From Gallionella sp. (lineage in GTDB: Bacteria > Pseudomonadota > Gammaproteobacteria > Burkholderiales > Gallionellaceae), in the NCBI GenBank assembly GCA_030645535.1, contig JAUSNM010000014.1:39477-103476 (forward strand): DNA of 64,000 nucleotides, written 5' to 3'. The position numbers and the translations under genes are program-made. The notes beneath the pieces are model-generated. The model worked only from the letters and a program-made list of their open reading frames with translations. It ran no database searches and was not told the DNA's origin. Below are positions 36,775 through 45,835 of this stretch, piece by piece. Within the stretch, counting starts at the first letter, position 1. Every line of letters starts with the position of its first letter.

Positions 36775-37074
36775 ATGAGAATCACTCAGCGACAACGGAC
36801 AGCCATTGTTGAGGCAACCCGCGAGATATTCGGCGATCAGTCCACGGTCAGGTTATTCGGGTCGCGTGCGGACGATACAGCGCGCGGCGGCGATATCGAT
36901 TTGTTTGTTCAGATTCGCGGCGTGGACACTAAGCGTCAGGAAAAGTCACGGAAGCTGTCAGCCAGAATATGTGCCAAGCTGGGCGATATTTTTCCAATCG
37001 ATGTTGTTGTCAAAGATGATGCGACATCGGGCGAGTTGATTCATCGGGAAGGAATGGGGGGGATTCTGTTATGA
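36775..37074 (+). CDS. MntA-like minimal nucleotidyltransferase (antitoxin)
   Basis: A 99-residue nucleotidyltransferase of the MNT type. The catalytic pattern GS-x9-DxD is present (Gly29-Ser30, Asp40, Asp42). In MntA/HepT systems this enzyme adds AMP to the HEPN toxin and silences it; that role is inferred from pairing. The ATG at 36775 is chosen because of GAGG just before it; the frame is open upstream into the purL end. It overlaps the next gene by 4 bases (ATGA). Confidence 0.85.
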   Translation: MRITQRQRTAIVEATREIFGDQSTVRLFGSRADDTARGGDIDLFVQIRGVDTKRQEKSRKLSARICAKLGDIFPIDVVVKDDATSGELIHREGMGGILL

Positions 37075-37538
37075 ACATCAGAGAGCGGCTTGAATTATCA
37101 TTGCGGCATTGCGAGAAAATTCGTCAGGAATTGCTTTTTTCGTACGGTTGGATATCGGCAGAATTGATAGACGAGCAATGGGTGCGCAATCTTGAGCTGG
37201 ATGAGATGAAGAAAGAGCGTGTAAGCGCCTTTTGCGCGCGTTTCGGCAAATTTCAGGATTATTTTTCCGACAAGGTGCTCAGGTTATGGCTTGAGGCCGT
37301 TGGTGAGCATGTGGGCACTGCACTTGAAAATTTTTCGGTAGCCGAACGCGCCGGAATTCTTGGGGTTCCGTCCGAGCAAATGGTTGAAATTCGCAGTATC
37401 AGAAATCGCCTGACGCACGAGTACCTTGAGGATACGCAGGAGTTTTCCGAGGATATGAACGCGGTGATACGCATAACACCCATGTTGCTGGAAACACTGG
37501 ATAAATTGGAGAGCCATTACCACGCTGTCATGCGATAG
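37071..37538 (+). CDS. HepT-like HEPN ribonuclease (toxin)
   Basis: A 155-residue helical protein carrying the HEPN motif Rx4HxY (Arg111, His116, Tyr118 in IRNRLTHEY). HepT proteins are RNases neutralised by AMP addition at the Tyr. It is somewhat longer than the usual 110-150 residues, but the motif position is normal. It starts inside the end of the MNT gene, the common MntA-HepT arrangement. The pair lies exactly between two copies of the purL end. Confidence 0.85.
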   Translation: MNIRERLELSLRHCEKIRQELLFSYGWISAELIDEQWVRNLELDEMKKERVSAFCARFGKFQDYFSDKVLRLWLEAVGEHVGTALENFSVAERAGILGVPSEQMVEIRSIRNRLTHEYLEDTQEFSEDMNAVIRITPMLLETLDKLESHYHAVMR

Positions 37539-37585
37539 ACTCAAAGCATGCGCACGAAAATACCCGTTTCATGGTGGTTACGTGT

Positions 37586-37681
37586 TCCGCGCCGTGCAGA
37601 ATTCATGGCATCCGTCAGACTGGCAGGAAAACGGCGCCTGGCTCAAGATGTTCCAGAATGCAAGGAAGTGGGTGGGGTAAT
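37586..37681 (+). repeat. purL 3'-end direct repeat, copy 2 (pseudogene fragment)
   Basis: A 96-bp copy of the end of purL, including the stop codon, with no upstream purL sequence. It is followed by its own terminator at 37701. Five differences from copy 1. Confidence 0.9.
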
Positions 37682-37700
37682 AATTACTCTGCTTTAAAAG

Positions 37701-37727
37701 AAAAGGCGACCATTGGTCGCCTTTTTT
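37701..37727 (+). terminator. Terminator hairpin GGCGACCA, copy 1
   Basis: AAAAGGCGACCA-TTGGTCGCC-TTTTTT behind the second purL-end copy. The same hairpin recurs at 38562 and 45836. Confidence 0.9.
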
Positions 37728-37817
37728 GTGGGTTGCGTTGTGTGGTGGTTATTGCATTGTTCTGGTCTGATCGTTAATCTCATTGAATGGTATTAACATA
37801 TTTGTTATTATCGGCCT

Positions 37818-38141
37818 GTGACTTACACCATTATCTATTACAGCGCAGCACTGCAAGCGGAGATCATGTCTCTGCCTGATACGTTGCAGGCGCGCTACAT
37901 CGGATTGACCGCGAGGATGATGGTTAATGGCGCGAATCTCGGCAAGCCTCATACGGAAGCGTTCGGGGACGGATTGTTTGAGTTGCGACTAAAGGGGGCA
38001 GAAGGCATTGCCCGCGTATTCTATTGCACACTCGTCGGACGCCAGATTGTCATGCTGCATTGCTTCGTCAAGAAGTCGCAGAAAACGCCGGTCAATGAGC
38101 GCAGGATTGCCGAAAAACGAATGAAGGAGGTAAAGCAATGA
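37818..38141 (+). CDS. HigB/Gp49-like RelE-fold toxin
   Basis: A 107-residue protein of the phage-derived Gp49/HigB group, predicted mRNA-cleaving toxin. Landmarks are LGKPHTEAFGDGLFELRLKG, ARVFYCTLVGRQIVMLHCFVKKSQKTP and the C-terminal basic helix ERRIAEKRMKE. It starts with GTG at 37818 and overlaps the next gene by 4 bases, toxin first, as in HigBA loci. Confidence 0.88.
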   Translation: MTYTIIYYSAALQAEIMSLPDTLQARYIGLTARMMVNGANLGKPHTEAFGDGLFELRLKGAEGIARVFYCTLVGRQIVMLHCFVKKSQKTPVNERRIAEKRMKEVKQ

Positions 38142-38437
38142 AGACCGAAATCCTGACTCATGAACAGATGGTCGCCAGGATGCTGAAGAATCCTGCCGTG
38201 CGTGCTGAACATGATCGTCTGAATCGTGAAGAATTCGCGATACTGGACGAAATACTTGCCGCTCGTCGTGAAGCCGGGCTGTCACAAGCGCAGGTGGCTG
38301 AACGCATGGGAACAAAAGCTCCCGCCATCGCGCGACTGGAAAGCTCCCTGGCTTCCGGCAAACACTCGCCAAGCCTGAGCACTTTGCGCAAATATGCCGC
38401 TGCATTGGGTAAACGTGTCGAGGTGCATCTGGTTTAA
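38138..38437 (+). CDS. HigA-like XRE antitoxin
   Basis: A 99-residue protein with a helix-turn-helix from about residue 40: REAGLSQAQVAERMGTKAPAIARLE. It should bind the HigB-like toxin and repress the pair's promoter, which is probably just before 37818. The N-terminal 35 residues likely contact the toxin. Confidence 0.88.
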   Translation: MKTEILTHEQMVARMLKNPAVRAEHDRLNREEFAILDEILAARREAGLSQAQVAERMGTKAPAIARLESSLASGKHSPSLSTLRKYAAALGKRVEVHLV

Positions 38438-38561
38438 GAAGCGGCTTCGCGGTGTCTCTGAATCCGGAATGCATGACATAACCGGGTCGGTATATTGAAA
38501 TTGTCGTCAAACCCGTGCCTCGTTCCCGCACGGCAGGCCATGGTGATTCGCCTGAATGGAA

Positions 38562-38583
38562 AAGGCGACCGAATGGTCGCCTT
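38562..38583 (+). terminator. Terminator-like hairpin GGCGACC, copy 2
   Basis: AAGGCGACC-GAAT-GGTCGCCTT without a T run, after the HigBA-like module. It is closely related to the hairpins at 37701 and 45836. Confidence 0.65.
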
Positions 38584-38620
38584 GTGTGAGGTGTGGACTG
38601 TGCCCGATTATTTTCCGTGA

Positions 38621-40216
38621 TTAAAAGTCCAAGTGTTTGCCGCAGTGTCCAATAACGATACGCTTCTCATCTGCTAACCACTCGAAATGAATTCGTAAGG
38701 TTTCGGCAGCACTATCCTTAACCCCAGTCTTGAGATGTTTGTTCATTTCGATGTCATGACCCCTATACAAAAAAGTACGCCGCTTCTTGCCATCACTACT
38801 TATCACCTCACCTTCGTTCTGAGCATAAGCGTTGTGCCCAAAAACAGTTTTTGCATGCATGTCGCCTTTGCCACTTGCCAATGCCTCCCAGTAACCATTG
38901 ACTAGATTCCAAAGAAGATCGAACGCTTTCTTGCCATGGCGAAACACGCGGGACTCTTGTGCGGAGTCGTATGCAGATTCGAGTACTACAATTCGGTCAG
39001 GAAAAAGAGCACTTATAAGAGTAAGCGACTGATCGAGGGTTGGATTTCCCGCCACGAGTGCTGAAACAGCTTCTCGTAAGGGAGACAGAGCGCTCACACC
39101 ATCTTCGTTCGCTTCTGATGTCGATTGTCGACCACTTAATGCATACTTGAGCCCGTCAATATCTGCCTGAAGCTTACGCACTTCAATGTCTTGCTCCTCC
39201 TTATCCAAACGCAAATCGGCCACCTCATTATCTTTGGCTCGAATTTCTTTGTCGGCCTCAACGAGTAATGCCACATACTCATCTGACTCATCGTTCTGTT
39301 TGGCGCGTTGAATACTCCGGCTTAACTGACCGCGCAGAACAGCCTGATTGACTACATCAAGTGAAATATGCCGCCATGAATACGGTAGATTGGTGCGATG
39401 AGTTACTGCTGCCAAGATTTCGGACTCGATACTCTTGCCATCTTCAATCAAGTCATCTAGATCTTTTGGGCGATAAAGTGAAGTTTCGCAGAAATTTCCC
39501 CTGCCTCCTCTCCGTGATTGAAATATGATATTTATTGCGCCACCCCATGCACCGTATTGGCGACCGAGAACTTTTTCAATCTCGAATGTATTCACGCCGT
39601 GAGACACCTCGACCACATCTGCGATGCCAACCAAGATGGATCGCACCCGCTCTGGCGCAACAAGGAATTTTCCGTCACGAGACGCACTGACCAACACAAT
39701 GGGGGAACGTCGCTCCTGCCGTTCCACCTCAATGAGAAATGCGCCAGCACTCTCTTCATTCAGTCTCTTCACCCTCAAACCAGGAGTGTCGCCACTTGGG
39801 TTACAAGATTGCACCAGCTGTTCGACTAACAGTGGTCGCGTTACCTGAATCGGTGTTGTCACACGTGCACTGACCTCATCGGTCTTGAGCAGAAAAGTAC
39901 AATGAACCGGAGCGTCAGCGTTAACTTGACTCAAGCCAATCTCCGTCACCCAACGACGACCAGATACCTGATCGTCAGCATGAGATAACTGTGCGCAGAA
40001 AAGAAAAGGAAAAATAACCTTACGCTCTTCATCCAATGTCGCCCGCGATTGGATGTGATACCCACCTGAAAATTGAAGGTCACGAATGCCCTCGGATAGC
40101 CGCATAGTATCGACAGATGCGCGGCAGCGTTTACCTAACCAACTGGCTATTTTCTCGATAATCTCTTGAGCCTGATGCTTCGGCTTAAGTGTTAAATAAC
40201 TGCTATAGACCAACAT
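38621..40216 (-). CDS. Hypothetical coiled-coil protein
   Basis: A 531-residue protein I do not recognise. The first 290 residues are mixed alpha/beta. Residues of about 305-365 are rich in Glu, Lys, Asp and Leu with heptad spacing and are probably coiled coil. The last 130 residues include FLYRGHDIEMNKHLK and HFEWLADEKRIVIGHCGKHL, a compact C-terminal domain. There is no signal peptide or membrane span. Composition is AT-richer than purL or tatD. It is the last gene of the minus-strand cluster in the purL island. Immunity, effector or defence functions are all possible. Confidence 0.7.
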   Translation of the reverse strand: MLVYSSYLTLKPKHQAQEIIEKIASWLGKRCRASVDTMRLSEGIRDLQFSGGYHIQSRATLDEERKVIFPFLFCAQLSHADDQVSGRRWVTEIGLSQVNADAPVHCTFLLKTDEVSARVTTPIQVTRPLLVEQLVQSCNPSGDTPGLRVKRLNEESAGAFLIEVERQERRSPIVLVSASRDGKFLVAPERVRSILVGIADVVEVSHGVNTFEIEKVLGRQYGAWGGAINIIFQSRRGGRGNFCETSLYRPKDLDDLIEDGKSIESEILAAVTHRTNLPYSWRHISLDVVNQAVLRGQLSRSIQRAKQNDESDEYVALLVEADKEIRAKDNEVADLRLDKEEQDIEVRKLQADIDGLKYALSGRQSTSEANEDGVSALSPLREAVSALVAGNPTLDQSLTLISALFPDRIVVLESAYDSAQESRVFRHGKKAFDLLWNLVNGYWEALASGKGDMHAKTVFGHNAYAQNEGEVISSDGKKRRTFLYRGHDIEMNKHLKTGVKDSAAETLRIHFEWLADEKRIVIGHCGKHLDF

Positions 40217-40377
40217 TGCTAACCCCCCTCTTCATCAACTTGCAGTCTCAGTATCGGCAAACATTGGGAACAGCCCACGATTCATCTTTGCGGCGTGCGT
40301 GGCGCTGTGTGCAAGTGCGACGAACCATATCACTGTTCGTCACAGGGGTGTCAACAAAGCGGCGAAGGACAGAAGAC

Positions 40378-41979
40378 TCAAGGTTTTATTTGGTTTCTAG
40401 CCGTTGCAATACTCTTAATGACAGAGCTGCAATCTTCAGCTTTATTCATTTCGTTGTAAGTTGGTGAGTTATCGGGCCACGGCATGCCTTTCAGCACGGC
40501 CCAAACCACGATGTCCGCATCAAAACCATTTAGATTGAGACCTGTGATGCTGTTGCGTATGCTGCGGCACATTTGGTTGGCTGTATTTTTGACAGTATTG
40601 TTTGTTTTAGCTTGCTTGATATTTGCTGCAACCAGCTTGGTTTGGGCTTGGGCGAACCATTCTTGCTGCGCAAGGTAAGCGCGGATGGTGGCTAGATTTT
40701 TCCCGTCGTTGAGCAGGTCGTAACTCAATACCTCTGCAGCATCAATCTCAGCTAATACTTTTTGTTGCGCCATCTCTTTTGTCTCCATGCAGCGAACATC
40801 TGGATCTTTTTTTTTGCATATTCTCCAATTAGAGAATATGGAAGGTCGTGGATAGTCGAAAGTGATAGTCCATGTGCCGACTTGTTTTTTATTTATTTTA
40901 GATGTCTTGCTCTTGTCATCGCTTCCCCAACTTTCATTCGGATATGGGATGCTGAGTGTTACATTGATACCGTTTGGTAGCCCATTTTCCGCACTCCAAA
41001 ACCTGAAGTCGTGAGTTGTCGTGTGTTCCTCTTTAACATCAGTGCCAAACAGCTTGGAAATGGCGGTGTCCAGAGAGTTTGCGCGATCTTTGCTTGATTG
41101 GGCTGATAACGTGGTAGCCAGAGGCAAAGTCGGCGAAATGGCGTTTACTGCAGCGAACACAACTTGTAAAGCGCTTGCGGCACCACGAGAAGCGTATGAC
41201 TGACTACCATGCATGGTTACAGTAATTTTTGGGATAGCACCGTTTCCACTGCCCTTAACCAAAAACAGTGGGTGTCCATGGTCAGCATGACGAAGAACGC
41301 GTGACCATTTTTCACCACCTGAGTTGCTTTCATGCCCAATGGTGACTAGAGGAATAGTTTCCTCCAGTGAACCCACTATTACCTTGGTAGAGAAATTTAG
41401 TGAGAACTCTTTGCCAAAAAGTGCGCGCGTAATCCACCACCGTGGTTTATATGAATATTCGTCTATTTCATTTGTATCTGGGTCAGTTGCATTTTCTTGT
41501 CCATTATCAAGGTTAATACGACCATCCGAACGCACTTTGCTAGTAATCAGTAATCGAGTGTAGCAATCAGAAAATTCACCTCCCAGTTTCTTTATATGCT
41601 CACCCTCAGAATTTTGGCTCGTACCCCATCTATCTTCATAAATGGTGTAAGGGGTGAGATCAATAAATTGCTTTTCGTTAATGTGAAGATCACCATTTTC
41701 AGTTTTTTTTATGTTGTTCTTGGGTTGAGTCGTTGAATCTACCTTTTGCTCAGTCGTTGTTTGCCTGATAAAAGTCTCAGCAGTCGATTTGGTAACAATA
41801 TTGCTATATGGTTGTCTTTCAGTAGACTTGTCCATTTGTACTATTTCTTTGGGTGTATTTGGGGATGCACAACCTGTCAATGCAACCATACAAATTGCGA
41901 GCCACAGTAAAGGAACGATGGGCGTTAAACCACGATTCGTGGCTTTGAAGGGCAGTAAATCTGAGAGGCGTGCTGGCAT
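40378..41979 (-). CDS. Hypothetical lipoprotein
   Basis: A 533-residue exported protein. The N-terminus has a hydrophobic stretch ending in the lipobox LTGC, so it is probably a membrane-anchored lipoprotein. After a Ser/Thr/Lys-rich linker there is a region beginning LTPYTIYEDRWGTS, then a predicted beta-rich middle and a C-terminal Cys-containing segment (MCRSIRNSITGLN). No family recognised. AAAGGGG precedes the ATG at 41979. Position downstream of two secreted-type hydrolases suggests a cell-envelope partner or immunity protein (inference). Confidence 0.75.
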   Translation of the reverse strand: MPARLSDLLPFKATNRGLTPIVPLLWLAICMVALTGCASPNTPKEIVQMDKSTERQPYSNIVTKSTAETFIRQTTTEQKVDSTTQPKNNIKKTENGDLHINEKQFIDLTPYTIYEDRWGTSQNSEGEHIKKLGGEFSDCYTRLLITSKVRSDGRINLDNGQENATDPDTNEIDEYSYKPRWWITRALFGKEFSLNFSTKVIVGSLEETIPLVTIGHESNSGGEKWSRVLRHADHGHPLFLVKGSGNGAIPKITVTMHGSQSYASRGAASALQVVFAAVNAISPTLPLATTLSAQSSKDRANSLDTAISKLFGTDVKEEHTTTHDFRFWSAENGLPNGINVTLSIPYPNESWGSDDKSKTSKINKKQVGTWTITFDYPRPSIFSNWRICKKKDPDVRCMETKEMAQQKVLAEIDAAEVLSYDLLNDGKNLATIRAYLAQQEWFAQAQTKLVAANIKQAKTNNTVKNTANQMCRSIRNSITGLNLNGFDADIVVWAVLKGMPWPDNSPTYNEMNKAEDCSSVIKSIATARNQIKP

Positions 41980-42106
41980 TTGTTTCCCCTTTAAAAACAA
42001 GCTTTAACGTGCAATTAATAAGAATAACACTTAATGAGCCGAAAAGTATTCGACGCCCATGTTGCTTCTTCGGGGAAACAGGGGGTAGACTCCGTGACCC
42101 CGGTGC

Positions 42107-42667
42107 TCATGGGGTCTCGACCAGCCCCTGCACGTATTCGAACTTTTTAGTCTGCGGATTCTTCACATAGCTCAGGATTTCCTTGCGGTTGTTGCCGTAG
42201 CCTGGCGGGAGCAGCGAGACATGCACCCAGCCGGAATTTGGCCCTTCATCTGCCGAATAGCATTCCAGAATAAGCTGGTCAAACTCAAGGTTGTCACGTA
42301 CCCAGTTCGCAAACTTCATGTTGGTCGCACTCAGCACCTCGATGTCGCAGGCTTGCCCTTTGATATGCTGGCTGGTGCTGACCCAATCTGCGGGCTTGTC
42401 TTTAATGGAGCGCTCCAGTGCCTGGGAGCGATAGACGCTGTTGGGTGTATAGCGCCCGAATTTTTCGCGCACCGGCTGCATCACATTGCGGCACAGGTAA
42501 ACGGCGCAGCACAATTCGACCACGGAAGCAAAATTATTGGGAATCCCCTGCCGGCTGGCAATGTCCGATTTGGTCAGCTCATAAAGCTGGAAATTCTTGC
42601 TCACCAGATCATTCGGTGCAGCGTTGGCCGGAAATTCGTTCCACGGGATATCGCTCAGGTCAGCCAT
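42107..42667 (-). CDS. M15-type D-Ala-D-Ala peptidase / endolysin-like protein
   Basis: A 186-residue protein resembling the peptidase M15_3 group of cell-wall endopeptidases. It has the family's FQLYELTKSDIASRQGI start, a substrate-binding YRSQALE region (SxH...D zinc pattern SQHIKGQACDIE) and a late GWVHVSLLPPG with the third zinc ligand. Expected to cut peptidoglycan stem peptides. No signal peptide is seen, so export would need another route. AAAGGG precedes the ATG at 42667. Confidence 0.82.
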   Translation of the reverse strand: MADLSDIPWNEFPANAAPNDLVSKNFQLYELTKSDIASRQGIPNNFASVVELCCAVYLCRNVMQPVREKFGRYTPNSVYRSQALERSIKDKPADWVSTSQHIKGQACDIEVLSATNMKFANWVRDNLEFDQLILECYSADEGPNSGWVHVSLLPPGYGNNRKEILSYVKNPQTKKFEYVQGLVETP

Positions 42668-42715
42668 TATTATTCCCTTTCGCAAGTTCGATAATTGTGA
42701 TGCCGACACCCGTTG

Positions 42716-45580
42716 CTAGAAACCGACCAGATCGTCGACCGGTAAAATCAGTGGCGCGCCGGTGATCCGCTCCAGTGTCTTTCCGATTATGTCCACATTG
42801 TTGTCGAAGCCGCCGTGCGACGGGCTGGCGGCCTTTTCCTGCAAATCAGCCCCGTTGCCTCTCCTTGTGATAAATTTTTTGCCGTCGTGGATGGTCGTGC
42901 GTTTGGTCAGCTGGCTGATTTTGACCGCGTTGCGCCAATTGGTGAGCGCCTCGGCGGTGCCTGATGATCCGTCCCAACCGTCAAAGTCAGGATCGTAGAC
43001 ATTGGCCAACCCGAGTATGGGCATCAGGGCGTCGGATTCGAGCGCGTTGGAAATAAAATAGAGCAGGGATTTCTGGTAGATATAGGCCACGTTGTCGTCC
43101 TGCTCTTGTTTGTCCGCCAGAATGTCCAGATAAAGCCTGTTCATGATTTCGTCATGCGGGGCATAGTAGCGGTTGGCGAAAGACACGGTACAGGCAGGGG
43201 CGTACAGGTTGACGGTCTTGATATGCGAGGCCAGGTTTTTCTTCTTCAGATTGTCCAGCAGTCTGCCCAGCATGATGGAGCCTGCGGAATGGCCGATCAG
43301 GTGAATTTCGAAATTATCATTCCAACTTCCGGCCAGCGCGTGCAGTGCATCGGTCAGCAGGTCGCCGCCGCGTTCGTTCTCCGCCGCCAGTTCGGCGTTT
43401 TCCTTCATCTCGGTCCACAGCGGGCGTGCGAATGGGCGGCCGATGGTTTTTTCGACGAGAGGATCGCTGACCTTGTCGTTCAGCCAGTCGCGAACTCCCC
43501 CTGCGCGGCCTGCCGCACTGGCATCGAATTTATCCGCGATTACATCAGCTATGGATTCGAGCAGCCCGCTCTTCCACACCAAAAAAAGCGGGTAACAGCC
43601 GTTGCCTATGAAATAACGCCCCATCGCCTGAGCGCGCTGGATCGCGGATGCCTCGCTGTTGAGTCCGCCGTGTGCGTAGATCACCAGACGTTTTTTTGGA
43701 TGCTGCGGGTTATCCCTGAACCATTTATCCGGCATTACACAAGCCTGGTTTTGCAAGGTGCGAGTTACCCCGTCCAGCTTGTCGAAGTGATTGACGCGGC
43801 CGTTGTTGCCCAGCACGATGCTGTGCTGATAGGCGGTCTCCTCGTTCCACCAGTTGGCATGGGCGGCGCCCGCAGCGCCAGCCTCTATTCCACCGCCAGC
43901 CACAAGGCGACCGGAGACGACCCCCGGTACGCCCAGTGCTGCGACCCACGCATCCATGGCGTGCGCCAGCCAGTCCGCGTAGCTGATGACGGCAAAGCCG
44001 CCTGCGCCCCAGTTGTTGCCCCAGGAATTTTGTATGATGAAGCCGGTGCGGTTGAAGCCCACCAGCGCGAAAGAATGGCCGCCGCTGCGGGATGGCTTGC
44101 CGTCAAAGGCGATCACAGGCAAATCGGCATGCTTTGCAGGTGTGCGAGCACTGGTTTTCACCGTATCCCAGCCCTCGTGGGTGTAGGCCGAGACGTAAAT
44201 CGCGCCGACTTCCAATATGGCTGCCTGCAAGTCGGTGATCGTCTGCAGGTCGATCCGGTAATACACGCCCAGTGTCCGTTCGGTGGCGTCGATATCCCAG
44301 CCTGACTTGGGAAGGGTTTCGCCGCCTGCCTTGTAACTCCACATCGATTTGGCACAGACCCCGTTGTGATACCAGCCCTTGAGCGCACCCCGGCAGCTTG
44401 AGCCGCTGTAGTCCTCCCCCTCGTATTCGTCGAAGCGGCGGGCGAAGTGGTACAACATGCGCGGACTCACCGATTCGAGTTTGTCGGGCATCCCGGCGGA
44501 TTTCCAGAGCAGGTAATTGATCACGCAGGCCAGGCCAAATCCGGTGCATGCACCCTCCTGCCCCTGATCGAGTATCAATCCTGCTTTGCTATAGACGCCG
44601 ATGAAAGTCTTGATGTTGTCATCGCTCGGGTACAGCTTCGGCAGCGAGCTTGGCGGCGGCATATACCAATGGTCTCGTAAATCCTTAGGGTCGCTCGTCA
44701 CATTGAGCGTGGCCCGCCGCGCCGCGACGGGTGCTGCCGCACGCGCGGCAGCTGCGAGTGGTTTCGCGGCAATCGCCCACGCCTGTTGCGCCTTGAGGTA
44801 GGTTTCGGAAAAACGCTCCAGGCCGTGGCTGCCGCCATTGACGATTTTGCGCGCAGCCTTCAGGTCGTTCGCGGCCAGGGCTTTGTCCAGTTTTTCTCTG
44901 TTTGCATCGAGATAGGCGGCCAGCAGGCAGGCGGCGACTTCCGGTGCAGAGGCGCTGTCCGGGTTGTCAGTCAGTGGTATGTCGAGCACCTCGCCATATT
45001 TTTTGTAGTTGTCGCGTCCGGTCAGCTGCACATAGCCTCGTCCGCGATAACGCGCCCCGTCGCCCGGATTTTTGTTACCCAGCTTGTACTCGTAGGCGCT
45101 GAAGGCGGCTTGTCCCGGCAGCGTGTTGAAGTGGGAAGGCAATTCTGAAATGGGTACGAAGCCCTCGGTCTCGGCGCGTATCGTGCCCAGCGCTGTGCAG
45201 ATCATGTTCACATCGGTCAGGCCGAAGGCCGCCAGTGCTGCCGTCACATAAGGGAGGTTTTTGGCGATGCTGGAGGTTCGCGTGTAGGGAAACAGACGGC
45301 TCACTGTGGCGGTGTCCACCTCCACATCCAGTTTCGCGGGCGGCGAAATGCCCAGCGCGGACAGGGTGCGTGGTCCGGCGATACCATCCGCCACCAGGCC
45401 AACACCGGTCTGCCAGGCCCGCAACGCGGTCTCGGTGTCCGCATCGAATTCATCGCCACCGGATAAGCCAGGGTAGGCTGTCGCAGCGTCACCCAATATT
45501 TTGCGCAAGGCTTCCTTGAACCCGGCGACCTCACGGCCGGCGTTGCCCCGCATCAGCAGCAATACTTTCGCGCTTTTCAT
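42716..45580 (-). CDS. Four-domain hydrolase: PG-binding + GH19 + papain-like + lipase-like
   Basis: A 954-residue protein with a rare domain set. Residues 5-78 are a peptidoglycan-binding domain (FDADTETALRAWQ...GIAGPRTLSALG). About 90-270 is a GH19 chitinase/lysozyme-like domain with RAETEGF (Glu137, Glu139) and YRGRGYVQLTGRDNY. About 330-555 is a C1 papain-like domain: Gln339, Cys345, His502 in SGGHSF, Asn518 in IIQNSWG. About 628-830 is an alpha/beta hydrolase with YAHGG and nucleophile Ser765 in LIGHSAGSI. There is no signal peptide. GGAGAATAA precedes the ATG. It is the first gene of the cluster. Confidence 0.88.
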   Translation of the reverse strand: MKSAKVLLLMRGNAGREVAGFKEALRKILGDAATAYPGLSGGDEFDADTETALRAWQTGVGLVADGIAGPRTLSALGISPPAKLDVEVDTATVSRLFPYTRTSSIAKNLPYVTAALAAFGLTDVNMICTALGTIRAETEGFVPISELPSHFNTLPGQAAFSAYEYKLGNKNPGDGARYRGRGYVQLTGRDNYKKYGEVLDIPLTDNPDSASAPEVAACLLAAYLDANREKLDKALAANDLKAARKIVNGGSHGLERFSETYLKAQQAWAIAAKPLAAAARAAAPVAARRATLNVTSDPKDLRDHWYMPPPSSLPKLYPSDDNIKTFIGVYSKAGLILDQGQEGACTGFGLACVINYLLWKSAGMPDKLESVSPRMLYHFARRFDEYEGEDYSGSSCRGALKGWYHNGVCAKSMWSYKAGGETLPKSGWDIDATERTLGVYYRIDLQTITDLQAAILEVGAIYVSAYTHEGWDTVKTSARTPAKHADLPVIAFDGKPSRSGGHSFALVGFNRTGFIIQNSWGNNWGAGGFAVISYADWLAHAMDAWVAALGVPGVVSGRLVAGGGIEAGAAGAAHANWWNEETAYQHSIVLGNNGRVNHFDKLDGVTRTLQNQACVMPDKWFRDNPQHPKKRLVIYAHGGLNSEASAIQRAQAMGRYFIGNGCYPLFLVWKSGLLESIADVIADKFDASAAGRAGGVRDWLNDKVSDPLVEKTIGRPFARPLWTEMKENAELAAENERGGDLLTDALHALAGSWNDNFEIHLIGHSAGSIMLGRLLDNLKKKNLASHIKTVNLYAPACTVSFANRYYAPHDEIMNRLYLDILADKQEQDDNVAYIYQKSLLYFISNALESDALMPILGLANVYDPDFDGWDGSSGTAEALTNWRNAVKISQLTKRTTIHDGKKFITRRGNGADLQEKAASPSHGGFDNNVDIIGKTLERITGAPLILPVDDLVGF

Positions 45581-45652
45581 TTTTTATTCTCCCATGTAGT
45601 GGTTGAACAGGTTTGCAGGTAACTGAAGTCGCCAGGGGCAGGCAATGGATAT

Positions 45653-45738
45653 TTCGCCCCGCATTGCCTGGCACCGTAGTCGCAATCAGGGTAGCGGTCA
45701 ATATGCCAAACGGTCTATGTATTTTGGCCTAGGCGAGC
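45653..45738 (-). promoter_or_regulatory. Conserved promoter block of the hydrolase operon
   Basis: About 75 bases resembling 26209-26295 with an exact 17-base core (45695-45711). On the minus strand -35 TTGACC (45696-45701) and -10 TACGGT (45673-45678) are 17 bases apart; the conserved TTTGGCATA lies just upstream. The core is about 115 bases before the ATG, nearly the same distance as at the tail-tube gene. Confidence 0.6.
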
Positions 45739-45789
45739 CGACTCATGCCATGGTCGGCCTGCACTATTCGGTGGCGTATAGGGGGGCGC

Positions 45790-45835
45790 ATGTTTCAGAA
45801 CGCAGTGGGTGGGCTATTAGTTTCTGCTTGAAAAG
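45790..45835 (+). pseudogene. Degenerate third copy of the purL 3' end
   Basis: ATGTTTCAGAACGCA, then GTGGGTGGG and a CTGCTTGAAAAG segment, align with 37651-37700 (end of purL and the bases before its terminator) with a few substitutions and a 4-base gap. The homologous terminator follows. It is the probable right boundary of the accessory region. Confidence 0.6.

Noticed and set aside
37071..37538. HepT-like gene considered as part of a restriction system
   Set aside because: No methylase or specificity gene nearby, and the overlapping MNT gene explains it.
43106..44305. Plus-strand 399-codon frame across the four-domain hydrolase gene
   Set aside because: Mirror of a high-GC coding region; the minus-strand gene has clear domains and catalytic motifs.
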